Assembly: GCA_002077065.1 (NCBI GenBank)
Contig: NAJO01000040.1
Location: forward strand, 310,001-374,000
Source: Cryoendolithus antarcticus
Lineage: Eukaryota; Ascomycota; Dothideomycetes; Cladosporiales; Cladosporiaceae
Direction of reading: 5' to 3'
Length of the DNA: 64,000 nucleotides
Positions within the stretch are counted from its first letter, which is position 1, and each line of letters begins with the position of its first letter. A program made the translations under genes and the position numbers. Positions 9,589 through 18,876 of the stretch are shown piece by piece. The notes beneath the pieces were generated by a model. That model searched no databases. It was not told where the DNA came from and saw only the letters and a program-made list of their open reading frames with translations.

Positions 9589-10662
9589 ATGGCGAAGTCT
9601 GACGGAAGAGGCTCAACTGGCAGACGCTCGACCCGGAGCAGCAGTGGTTCAATCGACAAATTGCGGGAGATGCGTGACCACGATGACATGCAGCAGGGCA
9701 ACGCCGAGGATTCAGGAGCCAACGATTCATCAAAGCAACCAGCTGTACTCCCTGACAATGAGGATCCTCAAAGAAACGCACACGAGGATCTCTTACCGAC
9801 CTCAGATTTCGATATCACGCAGGATGGTCAGCATTCCGCTCGCAACACGCAGACGAACGTCGACACTGGCAGGGACCATGATATGAGCCCTCCCGCAACG
9901 CCTGTACCCGGGAATCAGGAAGCGCTGGGTGCAGCAGCACAGCCACATCATGGCCGTGAAGCGGAGCAAGTTGAGCCGCGTCGAATGCCTCCGCCAGCAA
10001 AGAAGGCCAGCAGCAAGTCTGCACCAGTTAATCAACCCAAGAAACGTAAGGCATCACCGCAAGATCAGCCAGAGACTCATGTGGCAGACGGCCGGGACCA
10101 GCTTGAAAAGGCACCTGGCACCAAACCCGCTCCGAAGGATCATGACACACGAAGCGATTCTCGAAAGCCATCAGACGGCAGCAGCGACACGGCTGCTATC
10201 GACAGTCCTGCCGAGCCCATCAAAGACTTGGACTGGGGCGATCTGTACGCTCGCTATGGCAAATGTATGGACCAGCTCACTCACGAAGAGAACCAAATTT
10301 GGGCAGACTTCAACAATCTCTCCGATGTATGTACTTGCATGCGGTTCAACACCGATGCTGTACTGACTGCATAGATGTTCAACGCTTGGGTCACGGCTTC
10401 GGAACGACACGAGCTCGAGAGAAGCTCGAAGCGGTGCGTGAGCTGCAGATCGCAGCAGAGCAACTCACTTTGAGCTGACAATCGTTGCAGGCTCAAGACC
10501 CAGACGACGCTTGTACGACATCACGAGGGACAGCTTGAGGAGAAACGTCAGCACTGTATGTCGGGTCTCTGCCGCCGCTTAGACAAGCAACACTGACATG
10601 TCACAGACGTCAAGGTTGTTGAAGCCTTTCAGAGTGCGCTCAAGCTCCTTGGCCCTTCGTGA
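9589..10662 (+). CDS. Disordered, probably nuclear protein with C-terminal helical domain
   Basis: I do not recognise the family. The model has four exons: 9589-10326, 10375-10433, 10491-10555 and 10607-10662, with introns of 48, 57 and 51 nt that all begin GTATGT or GTGCGT and end AG. The product has 305 residues. The first 210 are low-complexity and charged, with a PKKRK basic patch near residue 150 that could serve as a nuclear localisation signal, and many Asp/Ser/Pro/Gln residues. The last 90 look folded and helical: LDWGDLYARYGKCMDQLT, then FNAWVTASERHELERSSKRL, ending VVEAFQSALKLLGPS. Phases join cleanly and each intron contains a frame stop or shift, which supports the model. The conserved part is therefore probably the C-terminal helical segment. 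Function unknown. Confidence 0.7.
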
Positions 10663-11061
10663 AGGCATTGTGAGTAACTATTCTCCCGTGGTCGCCGCCA
10701 TGCTCGGAATTGACAGCTCGCCAGTCGGGACCTCGAAGACAGACCGCCTCGCTTCGACGGTGCAGACTCACGCTACGCAAGCGATTGCAAGCCTTTCACG
10801 TTGCAGCTGCACCGCGACGACGGCTGATGCCTACGACTGGGATGATGTGCATCCGGCTCGCTGTGTGATCCTGTGAGCGACGGACAGAGGATCCGCGTCG
10901 CTTTAGCACGCACTCGGACTGACTTGCTATACGACTTGACGACAACGAGTGGAGACGAAACAGAATTGCTTCAACACCTTAAACAGTGTATCTGTATCAT
11001 CTATCGTGCAATCGCACTGTACAGGAGAAGTCGCTAATCGCACAAAATGCTCTGTGAGGAC
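10663..11061. other. Convergent intergenic region
   Basis: About 400 bases between two convergent stop codons. A 92-codon plus-strand frame at 10598-10876 overlaps the last exon of the previous gene in another frame and resembles nothing, so I take the region as 3' UTRs. Confidence 0.5.
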
Positions 11062-12210
11062 TCAGACCTTCGAGCTTGCCCCAAGCAGCGGATTTGACCG
11101 ATACTCTGGCACATCACCATTCGCTTTGTCAGAGCCTTTTCGCACATCATGATCAGCATCTGCCGTGTCCTCATCTGATTGCTCGAGGAGCCATTTCTCT
11201 GCTTCGAGTGCGGCCATGCATCCGGTGCCTGTGTCGTTCAAGTCAGCTGCCGCTCAATTACGGGATCATTCGGCACGACAGTACTCACCTGCACTTGTCA
11301 CAGCCTGTCGATACTTCTTGTCCTGCACATCACCCGCAGCAAATACTCCAGCCACGGTCGTCTCTGCTGTTCCAGGAATCGTCTTGATGTAGCCATCTTC
11401 GTCCATGTCCACCTGCCCTTTGAAGAGTGCTGTGGCGGGATCGTGGCCCACTGCGTAGAATAGCCCGTTCGCCGGGATCTCCTCGACCTTGCCAGTCTTG
11501 TTGTTCTTGATAACCATACTCTTCATCAGCCCCCGTGGACCCTCGTCGCCCTTGATCTCGAGACCTTCGCTGTTGAACCGTACCTCGACTTTCGGGTGTT
11601 CCATGAGACGTCGTGCGTTCGCTTTGCTGGCACGCAGGAAGCCTTTCCGCACGAGTACAGTGACCTTCGCCGCCTTCTTTGTCAGGTAAATGCCCTCCTC
11701 CACAGCGCTATCTCCGCCACCAATAACGATAAGCGGCTTCTCCCTGAAGATCGGGAGACTCCCGTCGCACACTGCGCAGGCCGAAACACCATTACCCCAG
11801 AACTTATCCTCGCCCTTCAGATCCAGTCTCCGTGCCTTCGCACCAGTCGCAATGATCAGGCTATCGGCAGTATGCACTTCCTCCTCCAGATTATCATCGT
11901 CGCCCATAGGATGTATCCAGTACTTGAACGGCCTCTCGCTCAGATCCACCTTCCCCACCGTCTGGCTCACAATCGTCGTCCCGCAAGCCTCGCTCTGCGC
12001 GCGCATGTTGTCCATTAGCGTCGCACCCTGGATCTTCGTGAACCCAGGATAATTCTCAACCTCGTCCGTCGTTGTGAGCTGCCCGCCAGCTGCTATACCC
12101 AGGGCGAGAAACCCCTCGTACATGACTGGGTGGAGATCGGCGCGCGAGGCGTAGATGGCTGCTGTGTGGCCGGCGGGGCCGGAGCCGATGATTACGAGTT
12201 TGGAGTGCAT
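11062..12210 (-). CDS. trr1: Thioredoxin reductase (NADPH)
   Basis: Low-molecular-weight flavoenzyme that passes electrons from NADPH to thioredoxin. Two exons: 12210-11289 and 11228-11062, intron 11288-11229 (GTGAGT...CAG, 60 nt), giving 362 residues from the ATG at 12210. FAD motif GSGPAG lies near residues 9-14, the redox-active CAVC near 145-148, the NADPH motif GGGDSAVEEG near 165-175, and the second FAD motif GVFAAGDVQD near the end of exon 1. Exon 2 restores the conserved TGCMAALEAEKWL and adds an acidic, poorly conserved tail. Upstream of the ATG the frame stays open for 58 codons without any Met and reads as a presequence-like stretch rich in Arg, Ser, Leu, Ala and Thr (see findings). 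A mitochondrial isoform is therefore possible; the cytosolic form is secure. Confidence 0.95.
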
Positions 12211-12387
12211 TGCGCGGGTTAGGGGTGGGGTAGCGAGTGGTGTGGGTTTGTTGTGTAGCAGGGTTGCTGTTGCTGCGAAGGGGAGAGATAGAGCGGAGCG
12301 GAGAGGGGTGAGGTGGGGGAGGGCGCGGGAGAACAGTGTGGCGGTTGGCAGATATTTTGAAGAGTATGGGTCTGGAATAAGACGCTA

Positions 12388-12956
12388 CCGCGCCAGGAAT
12401 ATCAGTCTTGCAGGGCTACCGGATGATGTGAAATCAAATAAAGTTGGTGGCGTGTGGAAGCCGAGGGAGCATGCCCATTGACTTTTCGCACGAGTGCACT
12501 TCCTTCCTTTCCTGTTCACTACAAATACTCCTCGTATTACGTGCCCTGGACAGGAATTGGATTTACCAAGCGTCCTCCGCTGCCCTTTGCTCCGCTCCAT
12601 TTTATCAGCTCGTTGAACGGAATGCGCTGACATGTAGATGTAGCCACACAGCGATTTGGAAACATTTGGGTCTGGGCCGCTGCACGTCATTCGCGTTGAT
12701 GTACCACGCAGGGCAACAGCAGGCTGGCAACTCTAAGGAGACAGCTCACCAAACGCCCTTGTCATCAATTCTTCGAAGTCCTTAGACGTTCATGGGCTCG
12801 GCCGGCAGCACTTGTCTAGAGCAACGTCGAACGGATCATTCAAGCCGCGAGTAGTAAATTGCAAGGACCGCGAGACCGGCCGTTCCCCTTCTCAGTGCTC
12901 GTTCAATTCTGGTCTCGTGCTCAGAGCGGACCATACCGATGCTGGATCTCATGCTG
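12388..12956. other. Intergenic region upstream of trr1
   Basis: About 570 bases. It holds the trr1 promoter and leader on the minus strand and the 3' flank of the F-box pseudogene. An open frame on the minus strand (12385-12690) is in phase with trr1 but ends in TAG at 12385-12387. Nothing else is recognisable. Confidence 0.4.
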
Positions 12957-14161
12957 TCACTTGACCCGCCACCAGCCACTATCCTGCACCCAATGGGGAC
13001 CCAAGATATGGTATTGAATTGGACTTTTCATGGCTTCTGACGCTCGCTTCAGTCGTGTCCTCGAGGACTTCAAGTCTGCATTCGGGTCGTCGAATACCAC
13101 GTTAACACTAGGTTCTCTCAGATCTTCGCATTCTGTGCTTTCGATAGTTGAATCTGACGCTGTGCAGTGGTCGAAGAGAAGTTGAAAGTTGCCTGCAGTC
13201 AACTTGATCCGCAGCATGCAAAGGTGACGGCTCGATGTGCGCTGCACGAAGCGTACAAGACTGTTCTTGAGACTGGGTAACCTTCTCGCGGTCGAAGCTC
13301 TTTCGAACGCCCTGGACAAGTGCTGCTCTGCGCCTGCGGACAACAGGGAGGCTTCCGAAGCAAGGTCATAGGGAATTCCCGGTCGAGATCTTCGGGGTAT
13401 GACCTGCCTCCAGCACCATTCGCAGGCCATCGAAGCTGCTTACGAACTCAGGGTCGTATACATTGAGCGACAAACGTTTGATCATGTGGAACACATTGCC
13501 GCTTTGGCCACAGCTTAAGGTCGTACAGAGAGTATTGCTGGACAGACTGCAGCGCTGGTTGTCGAAGTCATGGAAAGCATAGAGCTCCTCCGCCATCATA
13601 CCGCTGCCTAGTAGCGACGCAATGACGATGTTGAAGGTTGAGCTGGCGCAGTTCCATGCAGGGCGCCATTGAATCGAAGTAGTGGTGGAGTAATTTTTGA
13701 AGCTGGTGCCCGGCTTGTCGGTACGCTCATCCAAGACGCGGATGGCGATGCTTTTCACGGCATAAAGGCTGCGAGCATTGACAATGGTTTGCAGACAATC
13801 GCAAAGCAGAGTGATGAGATCCCTGGACTTCTTAGTAGAAAGGTATAGGAGGTCCAGCTCCTCACTGCTAGAAGTGTCCGCACGATTGTCGTCCACAATA
13901 CCTGACAAGGTAAGATCTTGCACCAGGCACCCGAGTCCTGAATTCTTTGTCACGCGCTCGAAGTCTGGCAAGCAGTTCTGATTGATTCTTTACTGGCTTG
14001 CGGTAGAAGTAGGCTTCGTAACGACCTTGAACAGCCTTCGCTGCGAGAGTGCGTGAGGATAGTCTAATATTGCAGATGTCGTCTGATTCGAGTGGTTCAA
14101 CGATGCTATCGAGGACCTCTTCAGGCAATGCTTCGAGGGAGTGTTTCGAGGCACTGCCCAT
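12957..14161 (-). pseudogene. F-box protein pseudogene (copy 1 of tandem pair)
   Basis: The first 45 residues from the ATG at 14161 form an F-box (LEALPEEVLDSIVEPLESDDICNIRLSSRTLAAKAVQGRY). Compared with the downstream paralogue at 14983-16035, the gene then changes frame near 13980 (NQ to CLPDFERVTKNSGLGCLVQDLTL) and continues to about 13390. It loses roughly 25 codons and changes frame again near 13390, and lacks about 10 codons near 13280 before continuing to 12957. Each segment aligns to the paralogue in order, for example WRPAWNCASSTFNIVIASL against WRPIWNCASTSFNIAISAL. No introns with usable splice sites repair the breaks. Intact relatives would be SCF ubiquitin-ligase substrate adaptors. 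I call it a pseudogene; assembly error at three sites is less likely. Confidence 0.75.
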
Positions 14162-14750
14162 AATTCTGCCTCACCGATGACACAGCGAATCCAATCCGAA
14201 ATACTCACTCTTGTAGGTCCCCAGTCTCAATGCATTCATGGGAGCGGATAAGGGTACTGCTAAGTACAGCAAGGTGCGAAGTATGGGCGGCTGCAATGAC
14301 GCAAAAAGCAATCAATTAAGCGAGTGGTGTCTGGGACTGAACGGTCTTTGGGTCGACATGATTCTTGAGTATGGGTACGAGACTCACACCTACAGTGGGA
14401 CGATACTATTCTCTACTCTGTATATAGTTGACGTGATGCAGACAACGTGGTACGAGTGAGTAGGACTGCGAGTCAACACTGGCGTCGATCGCCTGCATGC
14501 GAAGACAGGATGCGACTTGAGCGGGTATCTCCCATGCTGTCAGACTGATCGGATCGCATCTCGGACCAATAATTTGAGCGTGAAATCTCGTGAATGTTGC
14601 GGCAAACATAAGTATCATGCGCGGATCCTTCATGACAGCGCAGACTAAGATGCTGAACGGAGAGCTTTGTATGAAATTCGGTATTAGGCACGCAGGCATA
14701 CTCTGAATCAGCAGCCGGTGTCGTTTTCCAGTAAGCACCGTTGGTGAAGT
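14162..14750. other. Gap between the two F-box copies
   Basis: About 590 bases. Minus-strand open stretches (14473-14750) continue in another frame just past the degenerate end of the second F-box copy and may be its decayed 3' end or noncoding. No family resemblance seen. Confidence 0.35.
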
Positions 14751-14982
14751 TCAGAAAGGACCATAAAGCTGTTGAATCTTTGGCTCGATCTCGAAGCGAG
14801 TCCGCGCAGGCGACGCAGTATGGTAGCTGATAGCATTCCTGATCGCACCGCCCTCACTTCGCAGATCGTAGGAGTCGGTCGAGTCGAAAGTAACCCTTAA
14901 AGCACCCTCGCAGAGATCTTTAAAGTCTATTGTCGTGACCGAGGACGTTTCAGCTGTGCAGTGGCCGAACAATGCCTCGAAG

Positions 14983-16035
14983 CTACCAGTGACGAGCGTG
15001 ATGTGCTGCAGTCGGAGTGACTGCGGTGTCGTGCGCTGTACGGATTAGATCCTCGTCTGTTGTATAGACACCATCTAGACGCAGAGACTTGAGCCGAGGG
15101 AGCTTCTGAGCGGAAAGCGCACTCCCGAACACGCATGTGAGGTTCTGTTCCGCAGTCTGCGGCAACTTCCAAAACTCCCTGATGCCGCAACGCGCTGCGG
15201 GGGTGTATTGAGTCTCTGGTAAAAATTTGGCCCCGATCGAGAACTGGTGAACAGCGAGTGCTTCGAGCTCCGGGCAGGCCTCGAGGACATATCGTAGACC
15301 GAAAAGTTGGCTGCCAATCTCTGGGTCAGAGAGACTTAGCGATAGCCGCTTGAGCGCTCTCAGTGGCATCGCGGCTCGTATTTGCTTGCGTTGCATGACC
15401 AGGTGCACTGTACTACTCGCAATACTGCCTCGCTGTTCGCTGTTGTTATCAAGGATGCACATCTGCTCGACTGTTGTGCCGCTTTCCGCCAGAGCTGATA
15501 TAGCGATATTGAAGGAAGTACTCGCACAGTTCCAGATAGGTCGCCAGCGGTCCCGGATGACCACGAACCTTGTCGGATCGTACCATGAGTGTATTCGCTC
15601 TCGTGCGTCAACGACGCGTAGTGTCAGAGACCGTAGTCTGCGAACATCGCCGTTGGCAATCTGGATGTTGCGTAGCGCCTCACTAAGCAATGCAATGCAT
15701 GCCTTCGACTTGGACGTCGACAGTCGCAAGGGACTCTGCACGCCATGTTGGTATGGCCAGGACACACTCGATTTCTCGAGAATGCCTTCGAGGGTCAAAT
15801 CCTCGACAATGCAGCCCATGCCGTCATTCCTAGTTATACCGACGAAGAGAGCTAGCTGCGCCCGCTCGAGCCCGACTTTCGTGCGTCGAAAGTTGGCCTT
15901 GTACCGCGGCTGCGCTGTCTTCGCGCCCATGGTCCGGCTGCATATCCTCAAGGTACAGATATCTGGCAAGGTAAGCCCTGCGATGACATTATCAAGTACT
16001 TCCTCCGGAAGGTCCTCGATCAGGGAGACTTCCAT
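14983..16035 (-). CDS. F-box protein (copy 2), C terminus altered by frameshift
   Basis: Open frame of 350 residues from the ATG at 16035; the longer frame starts only at a GTG. The N terminus is a clear F-box: LIEDLPEEVLDNVIAGLTLPDICTLRICSRTMGAKTAQPRY. F-box proteins bind Skp1 and bring substrates to SCF ubiquitin ligases. The remainder is a solenoid-like region typical of fungal F-box proteins, with RLRSLTLRVVDA and RALKRLSLSLSDPEI. Near 15045 the frame runs one base off relative to copy 1: the conserved continuation (VQRTTPQSLRLQHITLVTGSF, then FGHCTAETSS) is present in the next frame and extends to about 14751, whereas this frame ends early in AAHHARHW. The product may still be made as a shortened adaptor, or the gene may be newly dead. 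Confidence 0.6.
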   Translation of the reverse strand: MEVSLIEDLPEEVLDNVIAGLTLPDICTLRICSRTMGAKTAQPRYKANFRRTKVGLERAQLALFVGITRNDGMGCIVEDLTLEGILEKSSVSWPYQHGVQSPLRLSTSKSKACIALLSEALRNIQIANGDVRRLRSLTLRVVDARERIHSWYDPTRFVVIRDRWRPIWNCASTSFNIAISALAESGTTVEQMCILDNNSEQRGSIASSTVHLVMQRKQIRAAMPLRALKRLSLSLSDPEIGSQLFGLRYVLEACPELEALAVHQFSIGAKFLPETQYTPAARCGIREFWKLPQTAEQNLTCVFGSALSAQKLPRLKSLRLDGVYTTDEDLIRTAHDTAVTPTAAHHARHW

Positions 16036-16739
16036 CGTGGCTATGCAGGTGCAGATGCGAGTGTGCCCAGGACATTCAAGCAGATACGTGGCTGTCACTT
16101 AGAGACGTCGAGTTGCTCTTTTGGGAACCGCAGGTGGGTGTTCGAAGTCGACTTTCATGTCGTGTAACCGGTGAAGGGCGCATAAGCGCAAGGCAGCCGC
16201 AGTGCCTCACGAAGACCTACATGTAGCATCTCCGTCTTGTGGATCGACGACCGCCAGAGCAAATAAAACAATCCCAAGCTGTATAGCACTCTTGTATACA
16301 GGAACTGCTCGAGGGGCTGCTTCAAGGACGTTGAGGACCTTTGTATCTTCGCGGCCGCGAACACGAAGCCAGCAAGACCCCCACGCAATCCCGCGCACTT
16401 GCCAAACGGCCCTCCATCTTGGATCGCCAATATCTTTCTCTACCGCCTCATCAAGCTATCGCCAGGTTTCGAAGACGCTAGATGCACGCACTCCTAGCCT
16501 GGCCCTGCGAATCGCAAAATTGACATCAGCAGTGCTGGACTGCAGCTGCTGGGAGCATGCGCCGCATGTGCATGAGACTACCGCTGTACCTGCGTCCACG
16601 TTCCCGCAACGAAGGCGTCTGTATGGTCCAATACATACGCACTAGGCGTGCTTCGTAAAGGTAAGCCAGAGACTCTCGATTTTCAGGCAGAGCTACCCGG
16701 AAGTGTTCATGTAGCAGCGCCGTTCTGCAGCTGCTCGCC
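16036..16739. other. Divergent intergenic region
   Basis: About 700 bases between the F-box copy 2 start (minus) and the phosphoesterase start (plus). Two overlapping short open frames are present but neither resembles a protein family. Expected to hold both promoters. Confidence 0.45.
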
Positions 16740-17954
16740 ATGCAGATCCTTACAGCCAGCATCATGTATCTACGTACACCTCTACAGTTCCTGCTCGGCG
16801 CGACCAGTCTGACGGCCGCTCATCCTGGACTTCAGCCACTACGATTCGCCGAAGATGGCACATTCCAAGTCTCTATCTTCGAAGACCTGCACTTCGGCGA
16901 AGCAGAGGATCTGGAATGGGGACCGCAGCAGGATGTCAATACGACCCGCGTCATGAATGCCATCCTGGACGGCGAGCAGCAGCAGCTCGTAGTGCTGAAC
17001 GGCGATCTGATCACAGGCGAGAACACTTATCGCCACAACAGCAGCACATACATCGATCAAATTGTCGCACCACTGGTACAGCGTGGCAACTACTGGGCGT
17101 CGACCTATGGCAACCATGATAGCGACTTCAACCTGTCACGCCATGCATTGTTCGCACGTGAGCAGCACTACGCGAACAGCCTGACCGCGAACATGGTCCA
17201 TACGTCCGATGCTGGTGTGACCAACTACTACCTGCCAGTGTACTCCAGGGACCGCCAAGACAGAACCCCAAAATTGCTCATCTGGTTCTTCGATAGTCGC
17301 GGCGGCAACCAGTACCAACAGCAAGTTAACGGCACCGGCGTCCCAATACCCAACTGGGTCAATCCGTCCGTGGTGGAATGGTTCACCTCGACTAAGCAAA
17401 ATCTGTCCCGCCACTACCAGAACGCCTCCATACCATCCCTAGCGTTCGTCCACATCCCTGTCTCAGCCATGCTAGCCTTCCAGCAAGCTTCTGCAGGCGT
17501 CTCACCCACGCAGGAGCCGGGAATCAACGATGACAACCCTCTTGCACCTCAGGGCGATGCTCAGGGTCAGGGCTCGGTGTCGGGAACGACGTTCACATAC
17601 GGAGGTCAGGACGTCCCTTTCATGCAAGCGTTGCTCGACACTCCAGGCCTGATGGCTGTGTTCAGTGGGCATGATCATGGCGATGACTGGTGCATGCACT
17701 GGGATTCTAGACTACCGGGCATGAACATTACTGGCAATGGTCTGGATCTATGTTTCGGTCGACATACAGGATACGGAGGCTACGGAAGCTGGATGCGAGG
17801 TAGTCGACAGGTGCTAGTGACTGAGGAAACGTTGAAGCAGAGAAGCGTCCAGACTTGGACTCGGCTCGAAGACGGCAGCGAGAGTGGACGTGTCGTGCTC
17901 AACGGCACGTACGGACGAGACGAGTACGAGCTTGTAGAGGACAAGTACTCATAA
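16740..17954 (+). CDS. Secreted calcineurin-like metallophosphoesterase (Dcr2/purple-phosphatase type)
   Basis: Predicted 404-residue enzyme with an N-terminal signal peptide (hydrophobic LQFLLGATSLTAA, residues 15-27). The five metallophosphoesterase blocks are in order: EDLHFG (49-54), NGDLITG (87-93), YGNHDSD (123-129), FVHIP and FSGHDHGDDW. These Asp, His and Asn residues hold the dinuclear metal centre. The overall plan matches the fungal Dcr2-like phosphatases, which have an extracellular or vacuolar orientation. Several N-X-S/T sequons support secretion. The gene has no intron. The substrate (phosphomonoester or phosphodiester) is not evident. Start: the first ATG gives a slightly long n-region; the second Met at residue 9 would also give a signal peptide. 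Confidence 0.87.
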   Translation: MQILTASIMYLRTPLQFLLGATSLTAAHPGLQPLRFAEDGTFQVSIFEDLHFGEAEDLEWGPQQDVNTTRVMNAILDGEQQQLVVLNGDLITGENTYRHNSSTYIDQIVAPLVQRGNYWASTYGNHDSDFNLSRHALFAREQHYANSLTANMVHTSDAGVTNYYLPVYSRDRQDRTPKLLIWFFDSRGGNQYQQQVNGTGVPIPNWVNPSVVEWFTSTKQNLSRHYQNASIPSLAFVHIPVSAMLAFQQASAGVSPTQEPGINDDNPLAPQGDAQGQGSVSGTTFTYGGQDVPFMQALLDTPGLMAVFSGHDHGDDWCMHWDSRLPGMNITGNGLDLCFGRHTGYGGYGSWMRGSRQVLVTEETLKQRSVQTWTRLEDGSESGRVVLNGTYGRDEYELVEDKYS

Positions 17955-18065
17955 GGTCAAGTCCCATCGCACACGCCACGTATCTTACAATATCTGGCTC
18001 TAGATCCAGTTCAGACTTCCCGGAGATGCGTCGTGCCTTTGCTCAAACATCTCATCGCTCATTCC

Positions 18066-18497
18066 TCACTGCTCACGTCCAGTAAACCCACTAGTCAACC
18101 CATCGAGCGTGTTGCCAGTCTGCCTCATCTATCAGCAGGCACCTCTTGATCGCCACAACCCAGACAGAGCACTCACCTGCTTTCCCAAAGGATTCTGCAT
18201 CAGCCCTCCACCAGCATTCCCAAGACTCTTCTTCAATTCCTTCACATCTTCCTGGTCGTCTGCGGGGATCTTGGAGATGCCGTCCTTCATCATGTAGCTC
18301 ATCTTGTTCTCGCCCATGGTCTCGAGAGCCTTCTCCTCGAGCTGACGCTTCAGCCATGCCGGGATACCGAAGCTGCGTCTGTGTCAGGTCTATTGGAGGA
18401 AACTGGGCGGAGTTTGGAGACCCTACAGATAGATCGCACCGCCTGTCACGGCGAATACGCCGACGATAATTGCGAGGATGGTGGTAGTGGAAGACAT
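18066..18497 (-). CDS. Small single-TM protein, conserved type, function unknown
   Basis: Three-exon gene: 18497-18427, 18372-18177 and 18119-18066, with introns of 54 nt (18426-18373, GTAGGG...CAG) and 57 nt (18176-18120, GTGAGT...CAG). The product has 106 residues. Residues 4-24 form a transmembrane helix (TTTILAIIVGVFAVTGGAIY). After FGIPAWLKRQLEEKALETMG comes an acidic, helical segment (SKIPADDQEDVKELKKSL), then GGGLMQNPLGKQTGNTLDGL and a short tail. The phases agree and both introns contain frame stops if unspliced. I do not recognise a named family; the architecture (short lumenal N terminus, one TM, charged C-terminal helix) would fit a small organellar membrane protein. The last exon is the least certain. 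Confidence 0.7.
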
Positions 18498-18876
18498 GTT
18501 GGGACGATTACTGTGGTGGGCGAGAGTATTGAAAATGATGAAATGAACAGCGTCTTGAAGTATTCCTTCACGCTACTTGTGTGTACTACAGTAACATCTT
18601 GGCTAAGTGTGACGGGTTTTGACGCGATAGAAGGTTCCGTACCTGATTGCTGCACGCGTAACCATGCCGTGCATTGTTCTTGGACGGGCGTGAGGGGGTT
18701 GGGTGGAGGGGTTGACGATGACGTAGCCACCCCTCCACTCATGGGAAATTGAGGTACGCCTTGTGTTGACTGTATGTACCAATTACTTGATTGCTTCCTA
18801 ATCAGGCAGCTGTATCGTTCGTTTGATCTTCAAGCATCCACTTTCTACCTCTCAACCCGCACAAGTTTCATCCATC
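18498..18876. other. Divergent promoter region
   Basis: A 379-base gap between the small TM protein (minus) and the glycine-rich protein (plus). The last 60 bases before the plus-strand ATG are pyrimidine-rich with ACCTCTCAACCC and CATCC elements typical of fungal leaders. No other feature seen. Confidence 0.45.

Noticed and set aside
10598..10876. Plus-strand frame of 92 codons after the disordered-protein gene
   Set aside because: It overlaps the last exon in another phase, and the four-exon model ends cleanly at 10662.
16036..16098. Upstream extension of F-box copy 2
   Set aside because: It begins at GTG rather than ATG and has no F-box family similarity; the ATG at 16035 is better placed.
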